Shown here piece by piece: positions 1 to 8,783 of a stretch of 36,722 bases of DNA. The stretch covers positions 1 through 36,722 of the forward strand of contig JAGRGY010000009.1 of the NCBI GenBank assembly GCA_020445255.1, read 5' to 3'. The translations under genes were made by a program, and so were the position numbers. The notes below the pieces were generated by a model. The model was given only the letters and a program-made list of their open reading frames with translations, was not told where the DNA came from and did no database searches. The stretch comes from Gammaproteobacteria bacterium. Lineage in GTDB: Bacteria > Pseudomonadota > Gammaproteobacteria > Chromatiales > Chromatiaceae. Position 1 is the first letter of the stretch. Each line of letters begins with the position of its first letter.

Positions 1-2
1 CG

Positions 3-2663
3 GTTGGCAACCCGACCAATGGCACGGTCGTGCTCAACCTGGATGGCACCGTGACGTTCACACCAGATGCCAACTACAACGGCACGGCTGCATTTGAGTA
101 CACCATCAGCGATGGTAACGGCGGGACTGATACGGCGACCGTGATCGTCAACGTCGTGCCCGTCGATGACCTGCCGGTCATCATGCCGCTGGTCGGAAGC
201 GTCTCGGAAGAAGGCCTGTTCGGCGGCTTGCATGATGACAACCCGTTGGGCATCGACACGACCGATTCCTCGTCCGTCACCGGTTCGATGAACCTGTTCG
301 ATCCGGATGGTGATGCGATCTCATCGGTGACCCTGAGCGCGCCCGCCGATGGGGCTTTCACCTCAGGCGGCGTCGCGGTCACCTGGAGCGGGTCGGGTAC
401 TTCGACCCTTACCGCCAGCGCGGGTGGCACGCCGGTCGCGACGTTGACGATCGACAACGCCGGCAGCTACACGTTTGACCTGCTTGCACCATTGGATCAT
501 GTTGGTGATGCCGGCCAGGAGGGCGTGCTCAGCCTCGGATTCGGCGTCGATGTCACGGCGAACGGGCAGACTTCCAGCCTGCCGGCGGCGCTGACCATCC
601 AGGTGGAGGACGATTCGCCGGCACAGATCGACCCGGGTTCGGCCACCGTCGCCGTGATCGATACCAATCTGCTGGTCATTCTCGATGTGTCCGGCAGCAT
701 GAGCGCCAATGACGGTGTGAACGGAACATCCCGACTCGAAAGTGCCATCCAATCGATCAACACGCTGCTCGACAGTTACGAAGACCTCGGCATGGTCAAG
801 GTCCGGCTGGTCACGTTCTCGACCGGGGCGCAGGAGCAGGGCGCGGAATGGATGACGGCCGATGAGGCGCGCGCGGCACTGGCGACACTTTCCGCGTCGG
901 GCAACACCAACTACGATGCCGCGCTCGACACAGCACAGACGGCGTTCACCGATGCGGGCGCCATCGCGGGCGCACAGAATCTTGCCTACTTCTTCTCGGA
1001 CGGCGAGCCCAATCGTCCGTCCGGCAGCGCCGGCATCGATGCGCAGGAAGAGGCGGACTGGCGCGGTTTCCTGACAGCCAATGAGATCAATGCCTTCGCG
1101 ATTGGTATCGGCAATGGCTTGAGTTCGACCGACCCGATCAATCCGATCGCCTATGACGGACAGGGAGCGCGCGATACCGATGCCAGCCTGGTCACCGATT
1201 TCGCCCAGCTCGACGAACTGCTTGCGGGCACCGTATTGACCACGACGGGGGGATACCTGCACGCGAGCGGCGAGATTGGAGGCGGTTCCCTGTTCGGCGC
1301 CGATGGTGGCCACATCCAGGCGATAACGGCGGAAGGCACCACCTATACCTTCGATCCGGTCTCCGACACTGTTATCGTAACGGGTACCGATCATTCCACT
1401 TTCGACCCGGCGACCGACCTGCTGGTGATCACGACGGGCGTCGGTGGGGTGCTGAGCGTGGATCTCACGAGCGGCATGTACTCCTATACCGCGCCAAGTG
1501 GTGTGGATCCGGCCAGCGGCGGCATGACGCTCGACTACACGGTCGTGGATATGGACGGCGACACCGCGTCGTCGTCGGTCGAGATCGAGGTCGTACGCAC
1601 GAACGTGCAAATCGACAGCGGTACCTTCAGCGGCACGGACGGTGCGGATCTGCTGGTTGGTCGTCCGCTCACGGCGGCAACCAGCGTGACCGGTTCGGTG
1701 GGCGCGGGCAGCACGTTCAGCAGCGGCGACAATCAGTTCGCGTTCACGTTCGGCGCCGGCGATGGCAGCGTGAGCGTCAGCCGTATCAGCATAGATCTGC
1801 GTGCCGGTGGTGACAGCAACGCCATTTTCGATACGGTCGGAAGCAACTCGTATGGCCCGGCCCTGGGCACGCTGGTTGGTATCGGCGCCGGTGACATCAC
1901 GTTCTCGCCCGCCAGTGGTCAGAGCGACAGCCCGGTGCTGACGATCGATTTTGTCGACGGCAGTTTCGGTGTCGGCGACACGATTCGGTTCGGCGTCGAC
2001 ACCGACGGTCTCGGCGGCGACACCGGCGCGGATTTCGCCACCAGCGGTGTCGTGTTCACAGTAACCTTCAGTGACGGTTCGGTCGTCGCGGTACCTTATT
2101 CCTCCGACGGTGCATCGGGTTCGGCAGCAACCGCCAGTGTCGATATCGCCGTGGATGGCGTCACCATCGACGGCCTCGCCGGCGATGACATCCTTGTCGG
2201 TACCGATCTCGACGACGTGCTCGATGGCGGCGCGGATGCCGACCAGCTGCGCGGTGAAGACGGCAACGACATCCTGGTCGGTGGCAGCGGCAACGACATA
2301 CTCAGCGGTGGAAGCGCTGCAGACAGCTTCGTCTGGAATGCCGGCGATGGCGGCGAGGCGGGTTTCCCCGCCGTCGATACGATCACGGATTTCAGTCTCG
2401 CCGACGGCGACGCGCTGGACCTGCACGATCTCCTGCAGGACGAGCAGGTGAGCGGCGATCTCACCGCTTACCTGAGCTTCGAGCAGCAGGGCGCGGATGC
2501 AATCGTGCATATCAGCAGCAACGGCGGATTCGATGCCGGATACTCGGCCACGGCCGAAGATCAGACCATCGTGCTGCAGAACGTCGACCTGAGCGCGTTG
2601 GGCGGCAACGATGCGTTGATCATCGACGCATTGATTGCCGGCAATCACCTGATCACCGACTGA
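3..2663 (+). CDS. RTX adhesin C-terminal part (cadherin-like, VWA, type I secretion signal); 5' end outside window
   Basis: The frame is open from the first bases (codons V-G-N-P-T-N-G...), so this is the 3' part of a longer gene, and the GTG at 30 is not a real start. Counting from that GTG, residues 1-50 are a cadherin-like/tandem-95 repeat ending in VPVDDLP. A von Willebrand A domain follows at about 209-400, with the metal-ion site D219-V-S-G-S223 and a later FFSDGEP segment. More immunoglobulin-like beta modules come next. Six glycine/aspartate RTX nonapeptides (about 715-768, including GEDGNDILV and GGSGNDILS) lie before a C-terminal module containing ITDFSLADGDALDL, typical of type I secretion targets. 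Such proteins are exported whole by an ABC transporter, adaptor and TolC complex and act as calcium-folded surface or biofilm adhesins. A TolC-family gene follows. The family call is secure; ligand and full length are unknown. Confidence 0.9.
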   Translation, partial: VGNPTNGTVVLNLDGTVTFTPDANYNGTAAFEYTISDGNGGTDTATVIVNVVPVDDLPVIMPLVGSVSEEGLFGGLHDDNPLGIDTTDSSSVTGSMNLFDPDGDAISSVTLSAPADGAFTSGGVAVTWSGSGTSTLTASAGGTPVATLTIDNAGSYTFDLLAPLDHVGDAGQEGVLSLGFGVDVTANGQTSSLPAALTIQVEDDSPAQIDPGSATVAVIDTNLLVILDVSGSMSANDGVNGTSRLESAIQSINTLLDSYEDLGMVKVRLVTFSTGAQEQGAEWMTADEARAALATLSASGNTNYDAALDTAQTAFTDAGAIAGAQNLAYFFSDGEPNRPSGSAGIDAQEEADWRGFLTANEINAFAIGIGNGLSSTDPINPIAYDGQGARDTDASLVTDFAQLDELLAGTVLTTTGGYLHASGEIGGGSLFGADGGHIQAITAEGTTYTFDPVSDTVIVTGTDHSTFDPATDLLVITTGVGGVLSVDLTSGMYSYTAPSGVDPASGGMTLDYTVVDMDGDTASSSVEIEVVRTNVQIDSGTFSGTDGADLLVGRPLTAATSVTGSVGAGSTFSSGDNQFAFTFGAGDGSVSVSRISIDLRAGGDSNAIFDTVGSNSYGPALGTLVGIGAGDITFSPASGQSDSPVLTIDFVDGSFGVGDTIRFGVDTDGLGGDTGADFATSGVVFTVTFSDGSVVAVPYSSDGASGSAATASVDIAVDGVTIDGLAGDDILVGTDLDDVLDGGADADQLRGEDGNDILVGGSGNDILSGGSAADSFVWNAGDGGEAGFPAVDTITDFSLADGDALDLHDLLQDEQVSGDLTAYLSFEQQGADAIVHISSNGGFDAGYSATAEDQTIVLQNVDLSALGGNDALIIDALIAGNHLITD
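2172..2333 (+). repeat. RTX nonapeptide repeats (six units) inside the adhesin gene
   Basis: Six consecutive nine-residue units can be read: GLAGDDILV, GTDLDDVLD, GGADADQLR, GEDGNDILV, GGSGNDILS and GGSAADSFV. The first, fourth and fifth fit the calcium-binding GGxGxDxUx pattern best; the second, third and sixth are degenerate. In known RTX proteins the repeats bind calcium outside the cell and drive folding after export. Confidence 0.85.
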
Positions 2664-2687
2664 CGCCGGAAGGACGGCGATGGCGTA

Positions 2688-2728
2688 CCCCGGGCAGACC
2701 GCCCGGGGCGAATGCCGTTCTCGTTTTT
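2688..2728 (+). terminator. Probable rho-independent terminator after the adhesin gene
   Basis: A perfect 8-bp stem, CCCCGGGC/GCCCGGGG with a 5-nt loop, spans 2688-2708, 25 bases after the adhesin stop codon. The T run (TTTTT, 2724-2728) starts 15 bases beyond the stem, further than usual. Termination may therefore be partial, allowing some read-through into the TolC-family gene. Confidence 0.5.
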
Positions 2729-2832
2729 CTGTGCCGATATGGCATGATGGCCACCGAAATCTGTCTGCTTTCCAAGACTTGCGGGAATCGGCCGTTAACA
2801 GCCTGAGATGCCCGTCGCAGACGCGCTGAACA

Positions 2833-4194
2833 ATGACAACCCAGAATTCAACGATGAAACACCTTGTGTCGACAATCCTCGCCACGCTGTTCTTGTTGCA
2901 GCTGCCCGTTTCCGCCGGGGCGCAGGAGGCGGGGCTCGCAGAGGTCGTGCGCGAGGCGCTGGCGTCGAACCCCGACGTCGCCGAGGCGCGCGATCGCTGG
3001 TTGGCACGCCAGGCCGAGGTCCGCCAGGCCGAGGGTGGCTTGTATCCGACGGTCGATCTGAATGCCGGCATCGGGTTCGAGTACACCGACAGTCCGGCGA
3101 CTCGCGCGACGGGCAACGACGGCAACGATCTGACCCGTCGGGAGCTCGGATTGAACCTGCGTCAGATGCTGTACGACGGTCGCGGCACCGTGAGCGAGGT
3201 CTCTCGACAGCGGGCGCGTATGAACTCGGCCGCGGCACAGCTCGATGCGGTGGGACAGTCGACGGCGATGCGCGCCGTGCAGGCTTACATCGACCTGTAC
3301 CGATTCCAGTCACTTTACGAATTGAATGTCGAGAGCCTGAACATCCACCAGCGCATCCAGGACCAGATTCGCCTGCGCAGCGAGGCCGGTGTCGGCAGGC
3401 GCGCCGACCTCGACCAGGTGAACTCGCGTGTCGCGCTCGCCGAGGTGAACAAGGTGGCGGCGGAAGTCAACCTGCAGGATGCCAACACCACCTTCCAGCG
3501 CGTGGTCGGGCGACTGCCGGGCGGGGCGGTGAGTCCGGTCGCGGAATTGTCGGCCGACGTGCTGCCGAAGGGTCTCGACCAGGCCCTGCAGACCGCCAAC
3601 GAGAACAACCCGGTACTGGATACCGCGAGTGCCGATATCGACGCGGCGATCGCGCAACACGAGGCGTCCAAGCAGTTTGATTATCCACGCCTGGATCTCG
3701 AGGTCGGCGGCAACCGCAATGCCAACATCTCGGGCACCGAGGGCAACGTCGAGGACCTGTCGGCCATGCTGCGGATGCGCTACAACCTGTACCGTGGCGG
3801 CAGTGATCAGGCGCGGCAGAAGGTGACCGCGCACAACATCAACGAGGCCAAGGACGTTCGTGACCGCTCGGTCCGCCAGCTGGAGGAATCGGTGCGCCTG
3901 GCATGGGCTGCATATCAGGCGACCGGCGCGCAGCTGCCACTGCTGCAGCGGCAGGTGGAATCGGCCATTGCGACGCGCCAGGCCTACGAAAAGCAGTTCA
4001 ACATCGGTCAGCGCACCCTGCTCGACCTGTTGAACTCCGAGACCGAGGTTCTGCAGGCGCGCCAGACTGTCGTGCAAACCGGTGCCGACCAGCTGCTGGC
4101 TCAATACCGGCTGCTAGAGGCCATGGGCTCACTGGTCGATCAATTCGCTGCCGCGGCGGTGCTGACCGGGGCGCAGGTCGACGTTAACCGCTGA
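2833..4194 (+). CDS. TolC-family type I secretion outer-membrane protein
   Basis: The 453-residue product has the size and repeat structure of TolC/LapE-type outer-membrane efflux proteins. A signal peptide (MKHLVSTILATLFLLQLPVSAGA) is followed by two homologous halves of long coiled-coil helices. Typical segments are EALASNPDVAEARDRW near the N-terminus and NIGQRTLLDLLNSETEV near the C-terminus. It should form a trimeric channel crossing the outer membrane and periplasm, docking on an inner-membrane ABC transporter and adaptor. It lies about 170 bases after the RTX adhesin, so that protein is the obvious substrate. No ABC or adaptor gene is in the window; they would be upstream or elsewhere. 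The start is uncertain: ATG at 2833, or ATG at 2854, which would place the signal peptide right at the N-terminus. Neither has a strong Shine-Dalgarno sequence. Confidence 0.9.
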   Translation: MTTQNSTMKHLVSTILATLFLLQLPVSAGAQEAGLAEVVREALASNPDVAEARDRWLARQAEVRQAEGGLYPTVDLNAGIGFEYTDSPATRATGNDGNDLTRRELGLNLRQMLYDGRGTVSEVSRQRARMNSAAAQLDAVGQSTAMRAVQAYIDLYRFQSLYELNVESLNIHQRIQDQIRLRSEAGVGRRADLDQVNSRVALAEVNKVAAEVNLQDANTTFQRVVGRLPGGAVSPVAELSADVLPKGLDQALQTANENNPVLDTASADIDAAIAQHEASKQFDYPRLDLEVGGNRNANISGTEGNVEDLSAMLRMRYNLYRGGSDQARQKVTAHNINEAKDVRDRSVRQLEESVRLAWAAYQATGAQLPLLQRQVESAIATRQAYEKQFNIGQRTLLDLLNSETEVLQARQTVVQTGADQLLAQYRLLEAMGSLVDQFAAAAVLTGAQVDVNR

Positions 4195-4199
4195 ACACG

Positions 4200-4211
4200 G
4201 GCACCGGTGCC
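4200..4211. other. 12-bp palindrome between convergent genes
   Basis: GGCACCGGTGCC is a perfect palindrome in the 36-bp gap between the convergent TolC-family gene and hslU. Without a T run it is only a weak candidate for a bidirectional transcription stop. Confidence 0.25.
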
Positions 4212-4230
4212 TGGGTAGCGTGGTCAGGCG

Positions 4231-5571
4231 CTAAAGAATGTAACGCGTGAGGTCTTCGTCGCCGGCCAGCTCGGCGAGATTGCGGTCGACGTATTCGCCG
4301 TCGACGGTGATCGTGCGACCGGCATAGGCCGGTGCCATGAAGGACACCTCCTCCAGCAATCGTTCCATCACCGTGTGCAGTCGGCGCGCGCCGATGTTCT
4401 CGGTCTTTTCGTTGACCTGCCAGGCGATCTCGGCGATACGCCGGATGCCGGCTGCGGTGAACGCGAGATCGACACCCTCGGTGCGCATCAGGGCCTGATA
4501 CTGCTCGGTCAGGGAGGCGTCCGGCTCGGTCAGGATGCGGACAAAATCGTCCGTGGTCAGCGCGGCCAGTTCGACCCGGATCGGCAGGCGACCCTGCAGC
4601 TCCGGGATCAGGTCGGACGGCTTGCTGAGGTGGAATGCACCCGAGGCGATGAACAGGATGTGATCGGTGCGCACCATGCCGTGCTTGGTGGTCACGGTGC
4701 AGCCCTCGACCAGCGGCAGCAGGTCGCGCTGCACGCCCTCGCGCGACACGTCGGCGCCGTGGTGTTCGCTGCGGCTGGTCACCTTGTCGAGTTCGTCGAG
4801 GAATACGATGCCGTGCTGCTCGACCATCTCCACGGCACGCAGCTTCAGGTCCTCTTCGTTGACGCGCTTGGCCGCCTCTTCATCGCGGATCTGGACAAGG
4901 GCGTCGCGGATGCGCAGCTTGCGCCGGCGACTGCGGTTGCTGCCGAGGTTCTGGAAAAGTCCCTGCAGCTGGCTGGTCATCTCCTCCATGCCGGGCGGGG
5001 CCATGATCTCGACGCCCAGGCCTGCGCCGCTGACCTCGATCTCGATCTCCTTGTCGTCGAGTTCGCCGGCGCGCAGCTTGTTGCGCAGCTTGTCCCGGGT
5101 GCTGCTGCCGTCCGAGCGCACCGGCACGGTTTCCTCTTCCCAGCTGGTCGTTCGCGCCGGCGGCAGCAGCGCGTCCAGTACACGCTCCTCGGCCGCGGCC
5201 GCGGCGACATCCTGGACCTTGTCCATCTCCTGCACGCGCACCATCTTGACCGCCGCGTCGGCGAGGTCGCGGATGATCGAATCGACCTCGCGGCCGACGT
5301 AGCCGACCTCGGTGAACTTGGTTGCCTCGACCTTGATGAAAGGCGCGTTGGCGAGCTTGGCCAAGCGGCGCGCAATCTCAGTCTTGCCCACACCGGTCGG
5401 CCCGATCATCAGGATGTTCTTCGGCGTGATCTCGTTGCGCAGCGCGTCGTCGACCTGCGTCCGTCGCCAACGGTTGCGCAGTGCGATCGCGACCGAACGC
5501 TTTGCCGACTGCTGGCCGATGATGTGCTTGTCGAGCTCGTGGACGATCTCTTCCGGAGTCAGTTCAGGCAT
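4231..5571 (-). CDS. hslU: ATP-dependent protease ATPase subunit HslU
   Basis: HslU is the AAA+ unfoldase that feeds substrates to the HslV peptidase in the cytoplasm. The 446-residue length matches the family. The Walker A motif GPTGVGKT is at 57-64, the pore loop GYVGR at 90-94, and Walker B IVFLDE at about 255-260. The arginine-rich sensor-2 stretch [15 protein letters not shown] lies near the end. The C-terminus, TRYIL, is the tail that inserts into HslV to activate it. The variable I-domain occupies roughly residues 110-240. The ATG overlaps the end of hslV by 8 bp, which suggests translational coupling. Convergent to the TolC-family gene. Confidence 0.98.
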   Translation of the reverse strand: MPELTPEEIVHELDKHIIGQQSAKRSVAIALRNRWRRTQVDDALRNEITPKNILMIGPTGVGKTEIARRLAKLANAPFIKVEATKFTEVGYVGREVDSIIRDLADAAVKMVRVQEMDKVQDVAAAAAEERVLDALLPPARTTSWEEETVPVRSDGSSTRDKLRNKLRAGELDDKEIEIEVSGAGLGVEIMAPPGMEEMTSQLQGLFQNLGSNRSRRRKLRIRDALVQIRDEEAAKRVNEEDLKLRAVEMVEQHGIVFLDELDKVTSRSEHHGADVSREGVQRDLLPLVEGCTVTTKHGMVRTDHILFIASGAFHLSKPSDLIPELQGRLPIRVELAALTTDDFVRILTEPDASLTEQYQALMRTEGVDLAFTAAGIRRIAEIAWQVNEKTENIGARRLHTVMERLLEEVSFMAPAYAGRTITVDGEYVDRNLAELAGDEDLTRYIL

Positions 5572-6109
5572 CGCAGTCCAGCTCTTCGATGACGAGATTG
5601 TGGTTGGTGAAGACGCAGATGTCGGCCGCGATCGAAAGGCCGCGTTCGACGATCTCGCGCGCCGACAGCTCGGTGGTGTCGAGCATCGCGCGCGCCGCGG
5701 CCTGCGCGTAAGAACCGCCGGAACCGATCGCCATCAGGCTGTCCTCGGGTTCGACGACGTCGCCGGTACCGGTCAGTATCAGCGATGCCTCCCTGTCGGC
5801 GACCACCAGCAGCGCCTCGAGGCGGCGTAGCATGCGGTCGGTGCGCCAGTCCTTGGCCAGTTCGACAGCCGCGCGGGTGAGGTGGCCTGAATGTTTCTCG
5901 AGTTTGGCCTCGAAGCGTTCGAACAGTGTGAACGCATCGGCGGTCGCGCCTGCAAATCCGGCCAATACCTGACCCTTGTACAGGCGGCGCACCTTGCGTG
6001 CGTTGCCTTTCATGACCGTGTTGCCCATCGATACCTGGCCGTCGCCGCCGATGACGACCTTGCCACCCCGACGGACCGACAGGATGGTTGTTCCGCGGAT
6101 CTCTTGCAC
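5564..6109 (-). CDS. hslV: ATP-dependent protease proteolytic subunit HslV
   Basis: HslV is the proteasome-like threonine peptidase of the HslUV complex. The 181-residue product begins MQEIRG before TTILSVRR, so the catalytic threonine (Thr7) must be exposed by removing a six-residue leader. Related gammaproteobacterial HslV proteins carry similar short leaders. Other family stretches are [23 protein letters not shown], broken here by only conservative changes, then [17 protein letters not shown] and [15 protein letters not shown]. The first codon is GTG; no in-frame ATG lies just upstream. It is the first gene of a two-gene operon with hslU. On this strand TAGACT at 6145-6140 could be a -10 element, but no good -35 or heat-shock sigma32 motif was found. 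Confidence 0.97.
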   Translation of the reverse strand: MQEIRGTTILSVRRGGKVVIGGDGQVSMGNTVMKGNARKVRRLYKGQVLAGFAGATADAFTLFERFEAKLEKHSGHLTRAAVELAKDWRTDRMLRRLEALLVVADREASLILTGTGDVVEPEDSLMAIGSGGSYAQAAARAMLDTTELSAREIVERGLSIAADICVFTNHNLVIEELDCDA

Positions 6110-6172
6110 CTTGCACCCATTGCAGTGAAACAGCGCTCTAGTCTAACGGATACGGCTCGCCGATACCCGGGG

Positions 6173-6192
6173 GCGGCCGCGGATTCGGCCGC
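6173..6192 (-). other. Inverted repeat between xerC and hslV
   Basis: A perfect 7-bp inverted repeat (GCGGCCG/CGGCCGC, 6-nt loop) lies in the 121-bp gap downstream of xerC and upstream of hslV. There is no T run, so a terminator is possible but not shown. Confidence 0.25.
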
Positions 6193-6230
6193 TTCGCGAC
6201 CGGCGTTCGCCGGCCGGCCGGATCCTGCGA

Positions 6231-7142
6231 TCAACGTTTCCTGCGTGAGCGCGGATGGGCGGCGTCGTAGACCTGGGCCAGGTGCTGAAAATCGAGATGG
6301 GTGTAGATCTGCGTCGTGCCAATGTCGGCGTGGCCGAGCAGCTCCTGGACCGCGCGCAGATCACCGGACGATTCCAACAGGTGGCTGGCGAACGAATGGC
6401 GCAGCATGTGCGGATGGACATGGCGCGGCATGCCCTGTTCGACCGCCCGCTGGCGCAGCCGCGCCTCGACTGTGCGCGCGCCGAGGCGGCTGCCGCGTCG
6501 GCCGACGAACAGCGCAGGTTCGCCGGGCGCAGCGAGCAGCGGACGTACCGCGAGCCAGGTCTCGATAGCCGCGTTCGCCATGCGTCCGACCGGCACGCGC
6601 CGCGACTTGCCGCCCTTGCCCGTGATATCGAGCAGCCCGTCGTCGCGCCGCATATCGCCGACGTCCAGCGCCACCAGCTCTGAAAGCCGCAGGCCGGAGG
6701 AGTAGAACAGCTCCATGATCGCGCGATCGCGATGGTCGAGGGGTTCGTCCCCGGGCAGTTCGAGCAGGCGGCCGAGCTGGTCGACGTCGAGCGTGTGCGG
6801 CAACCGGCGCGCAGCCTTCGGCGCGCGCACCCCATCGGCCGGGTTGATCTTGATCTGTCCTTCGCGCAACAGGAAACGGTACCAGGCTCGGATCGCCGAC
6901 AGGTGCCGCTGCAGGCTTTTCGGGGCCAGGCCGCGGCGATGCCGGAAGGCGCTGTACGCACGCACCTGGGCGCTGGCCACGCGGCGCGGGTCGCTTATCT
7001 GCTGATCGTCCAGCCAGTGCAGGTACTCGTCGAGATCGCGCCGATAGGCGCCGACGGTGCGCGGCGAAAGCCTGCGTTCGTAGTGCAGGTGGTCGAGAAA
7101 CGCGGCCAGCGTCGGGTGATCGCCGTCGCGCTCGGCGGGCAT
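6231..7142 (-). CDS. xerC: Site-specific tyrosine recombinase XerC
   Basis: XerC works with XerD at the dif site to resolve chromosome dimers. The protein has 303 residues. An N-terminal SAM-like DNA-binding domain (about 10-95) contains LSPRTVGAYRRDL. The catalytic domain carries the full active-site set: Arg152 in SGLRLSELVALD, Lys176 in ITGKGGKSR, His245 and Arg248 in HPHMLRHSFASHLL, His271 in LLGHADIGTTQIYTH and the nucleophile Tyr280. It follows the DUF484 gene by 8 bp and continues the dapF operon, as in Pseudomonas. This context marks it as housekeeping XerC and not a phage integrase. Confidence 0.97.
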   Translation of the reverse strand: MPAERDGDHPTLAAFLDHLHYERRLSPRTVGAYRRDLDEYLHWLDDQQISDPRRVASAQVRAYSAFRHRRGLAPKSLQRHLSAIRAWYRFLLREGQIKINPADGVRAPKAARRLPHTLDVDQLGRLLELPGDEPLDHRDRAIMELFYSSGLRLSELVALDVGDMRRDDGLLDITGKGGKSRRVPVGRMANAAIETWLAVRPLLAAPGEPALFVGRRGSRLGARTVEARLRQRAVEQGMPRHVHPHMLRHSFASHLLESSGDLRAVQELLGHADIGTTQIYTHLDFQHLAQVYDAAHPRSRRKR

Positions 7143-7150
7143 CGATCGTG

Positions 7151-7837
7151 TCAGACGCCGGGACTCGAGGCCGACTGCAGCGTGGCGCTGACGACCTCGG
7201 CGAGACGCTGCAGGAAGTCGACGCTCTTGCCCTCGTGGAAGCGCTCGGGATCCCGGCTGCCGATCGCCAGCACGCCGGCCAGGGGCGGCGCGGTCAGTGG
7301 GATCAGCGCGGCCGATCCGGTTTCACCGGCCTGCGGCCCGAAAAGGTAGCTCAGCTTGTCGCGGTCGAGGCGCCCGCAGTTTGGCCGGCCGCGCTTGAGA
7401 AAGTCGCGGAACAGTGCCGGGCCGGCCTCGTGACCGTGGGCGTCGAGCTGGTCGGAGGCGAACAGCTTCATTTCGACCGCGTCGGCCTTGAACTGCTCAC
7501 GCAACTCGTCCTGCAGCGTGTTCAGCACCTCGTCGAAGGAGTGCGTCTCGATCAGCGCCAGCGTCAGCCGGTGCAGGCGTTTGGCCAGTGCGTCGTTCTC
7601 GCGCGCGACGCCGACCAGGTCTTCGAGCTGGCGCCGGTAGACCGCGGTCTGGTCGCGCAGCGTGCGTACCTGGCGTTCGATCAGCGAGACGGCGTCGCCG
7701 GTCGGATGCGGGATGTCGATCGCCGCCAGTGCATCGGGATGGCGATGGAAGAAATCCGGGTGTGTGGTGAGGTAGGCGACGATCTCCTGCTCGCGATCGT
7801 CCGCCGGATGTTCGATGTCTTCGTGGCTTACACCCAT
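7151..7837 (-). CDS. DUF484 family protein
   Basis: A 228-residue soluble protein of the DUF484 family, recognised by the N-terminal block IVAYLTTHPDFFHRHPDAL, the segment SLIERQVRTLRDQ and a GAF-like C-terminal domain ending before ATLQSA. A predicted coiled coil (about residues 50-95) links the two parts. The family is almost always encoded between dapF and xerC in gammaproteobacteria, as here: 49 bp after dapF and 8 bp before xerC. Its biochemical role is not established; the GAF-like fold suggests small-molecule or protein binding. The ATG at 7837 is the natural start. Confidence 0.93.
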   Translation of the reverse strand: MGVSHEDIEHPADDREQEIVAYLTTHPDFFHRHPDALAAIDIPHPTGDAVSLIERQVRTLRDQTAVYRRQLEDLVGVARENDALAKRLHRLTLALIETHSFDEVLNTLQDELREQFKADAVEMKLFASDQLDAHGHEAGPALFRDFLKRGRPNCGRLDRDKLSYLFGPQAGETGSAALIPLTAPPLAGVLAIGSRDPERFHEGKSVDFLQRLAEVVSATLQSASSPGV

Positions 7838-7886
7838 GTCTGCCTACCCCTCGTCACGATTGTCTGCCGCGTGTGCCTCTGCGGGA

Positions 7887-8735
7887 TCAGCGCGGCGCCA
7901 GTATGGCGGGATCGAGCGTGCCGTCGAACACGGTCGCGGCCGGCCCGGTCATCCACACCGGTTGTTCGTCTCCGGCCCAGCTTACCACAAGCGTTCCGCC
8001 CGGCAGGCGGACCTCGACCCGCTCGTCGAGCAGGCCGCGCAGGCGGCCCGAGACGACCGCGGCGCAGGCGCCCGTACCGCACGCCAGGGTCTCGCCCGCA
8101 CCGCGCTCGAATACGCGCAGGTCGATTGCAGCGCGCGAGCGGACGGCCATGAAGCCGACGTTGGCACGACGCGGGAAACGCGCGTGGTGCTCGACAGCCG
8201 GACCGAGCGCGCCGACCGGCGCGGTCGCGACATCGTCGACGACGAACACCGCATGCGGGTTCCCCATCGATACGGCGCCGATCTCGTGCTGGACGCCGTC
8301 GACGTCGATCGTGTACACGCTCGCGGGCGCAGGTGCATCGAACGGGATCTCGGCCGGATCGAGAAAAGGCCGGCCCATGTTGACGCGCACCGTGTCGTCG
8401 TCCTCGAGGTACAGCCGGATGTTGCCGGCTGCGGTTCCGACCGGGATCTCGCGGCTTGCGCTGAGCCCTTTGTCGTGGACGAAGCGGGCGAAGCAGCGTG
8501 CGCCGTTGCCGCACTGTTCGACCTCGCCGCCGTCGGCGTTATAGATGCGATAGAAGAATTCGGTGTCGGGGTGGCGCGGGCGCTCGATCAGCAGTATCTG
8601 GTCGCAGCCCACGCCGAAGCGGCGGTCGGCGATCGCGCGCAGCTGCGTCTCGTCGAGCACGACCGACTGGTTGACCGCGTCGAACACGACGAAGTCGTTG
8701 CCCAGCCCATGCATCTTGGTGAACGCCAGTGTCAT
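7887..8735 (-). CDS. dapF: Diaminopimelate epimerase DapF
   Basis: DapF converts LL- to meso-diaminopimelate, the precursor of lysine and of the murein cross-link. The 282-residue product begins [15 protein letters not shown], the conserved family N-terminus. A start further upstream (8768) would add an implausible [11 protein letters not shown] extension. The catalytic cysteine pair is present: Cys75 in EQCGNGARC and Cys219 in TLACGTGAC. The substrate-binding motif MGNPHAV is also intact. It lies downstream of lysA in the same operon, separated from it by a methyltransferase gene, so two consecutive enzymes of the lysine branch are co-transcribed. Cytoplasmic. Confidence 0.98.
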   Translation of the reverse strand: MTLAFTKMHGLGNDFVVFDAVNQSVVLDETQLRAIADRRFGVGCDQILLIERPRHPDTEFFYRIYNADGGEVEQCGNGARCFARFVHDKGLSASREIPVGTAAGNIRLYLEDDDTVRVNMGRPFLDPAEIPFDAPAPASVYTIDVDGVQHEIGAVSMGNPHAVFVVDDVATAPVGALGPAVEHHARFPRRANVGFMAVRSRAAIDLRVFERGAGETLACGTGACAAVVSGRLRGLLDERVEVRLPGGTLVVSWAGDEQPVWMTGPAATVFDGTLDPAILAPR

Positions 8736-8783
8736 ACGCCGAGCATACCAGCAGCGACGGCGTGACACCCGCGCGGGAGCGCC

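Noticed and set aside
363..3125. 920-codon minus-strand open frame opposite the adhesin gene
   Set aside because: Arginine-rich and repetitive, with no domain; it is the antisense shadow of a clear RTX gene and runs into the TolC-family gene.
4375..5592. 405-codon plus-strand open frame
   Set aside because: Antisense to hslU, whose Walker motifs are complete.
6231..7142. Tyrosine recombinase as evidence of a prophage or island
   Set aside because: It is XerC in its conserved dapF-DUF484-xerC setting; no attachment site or phage genes are near.
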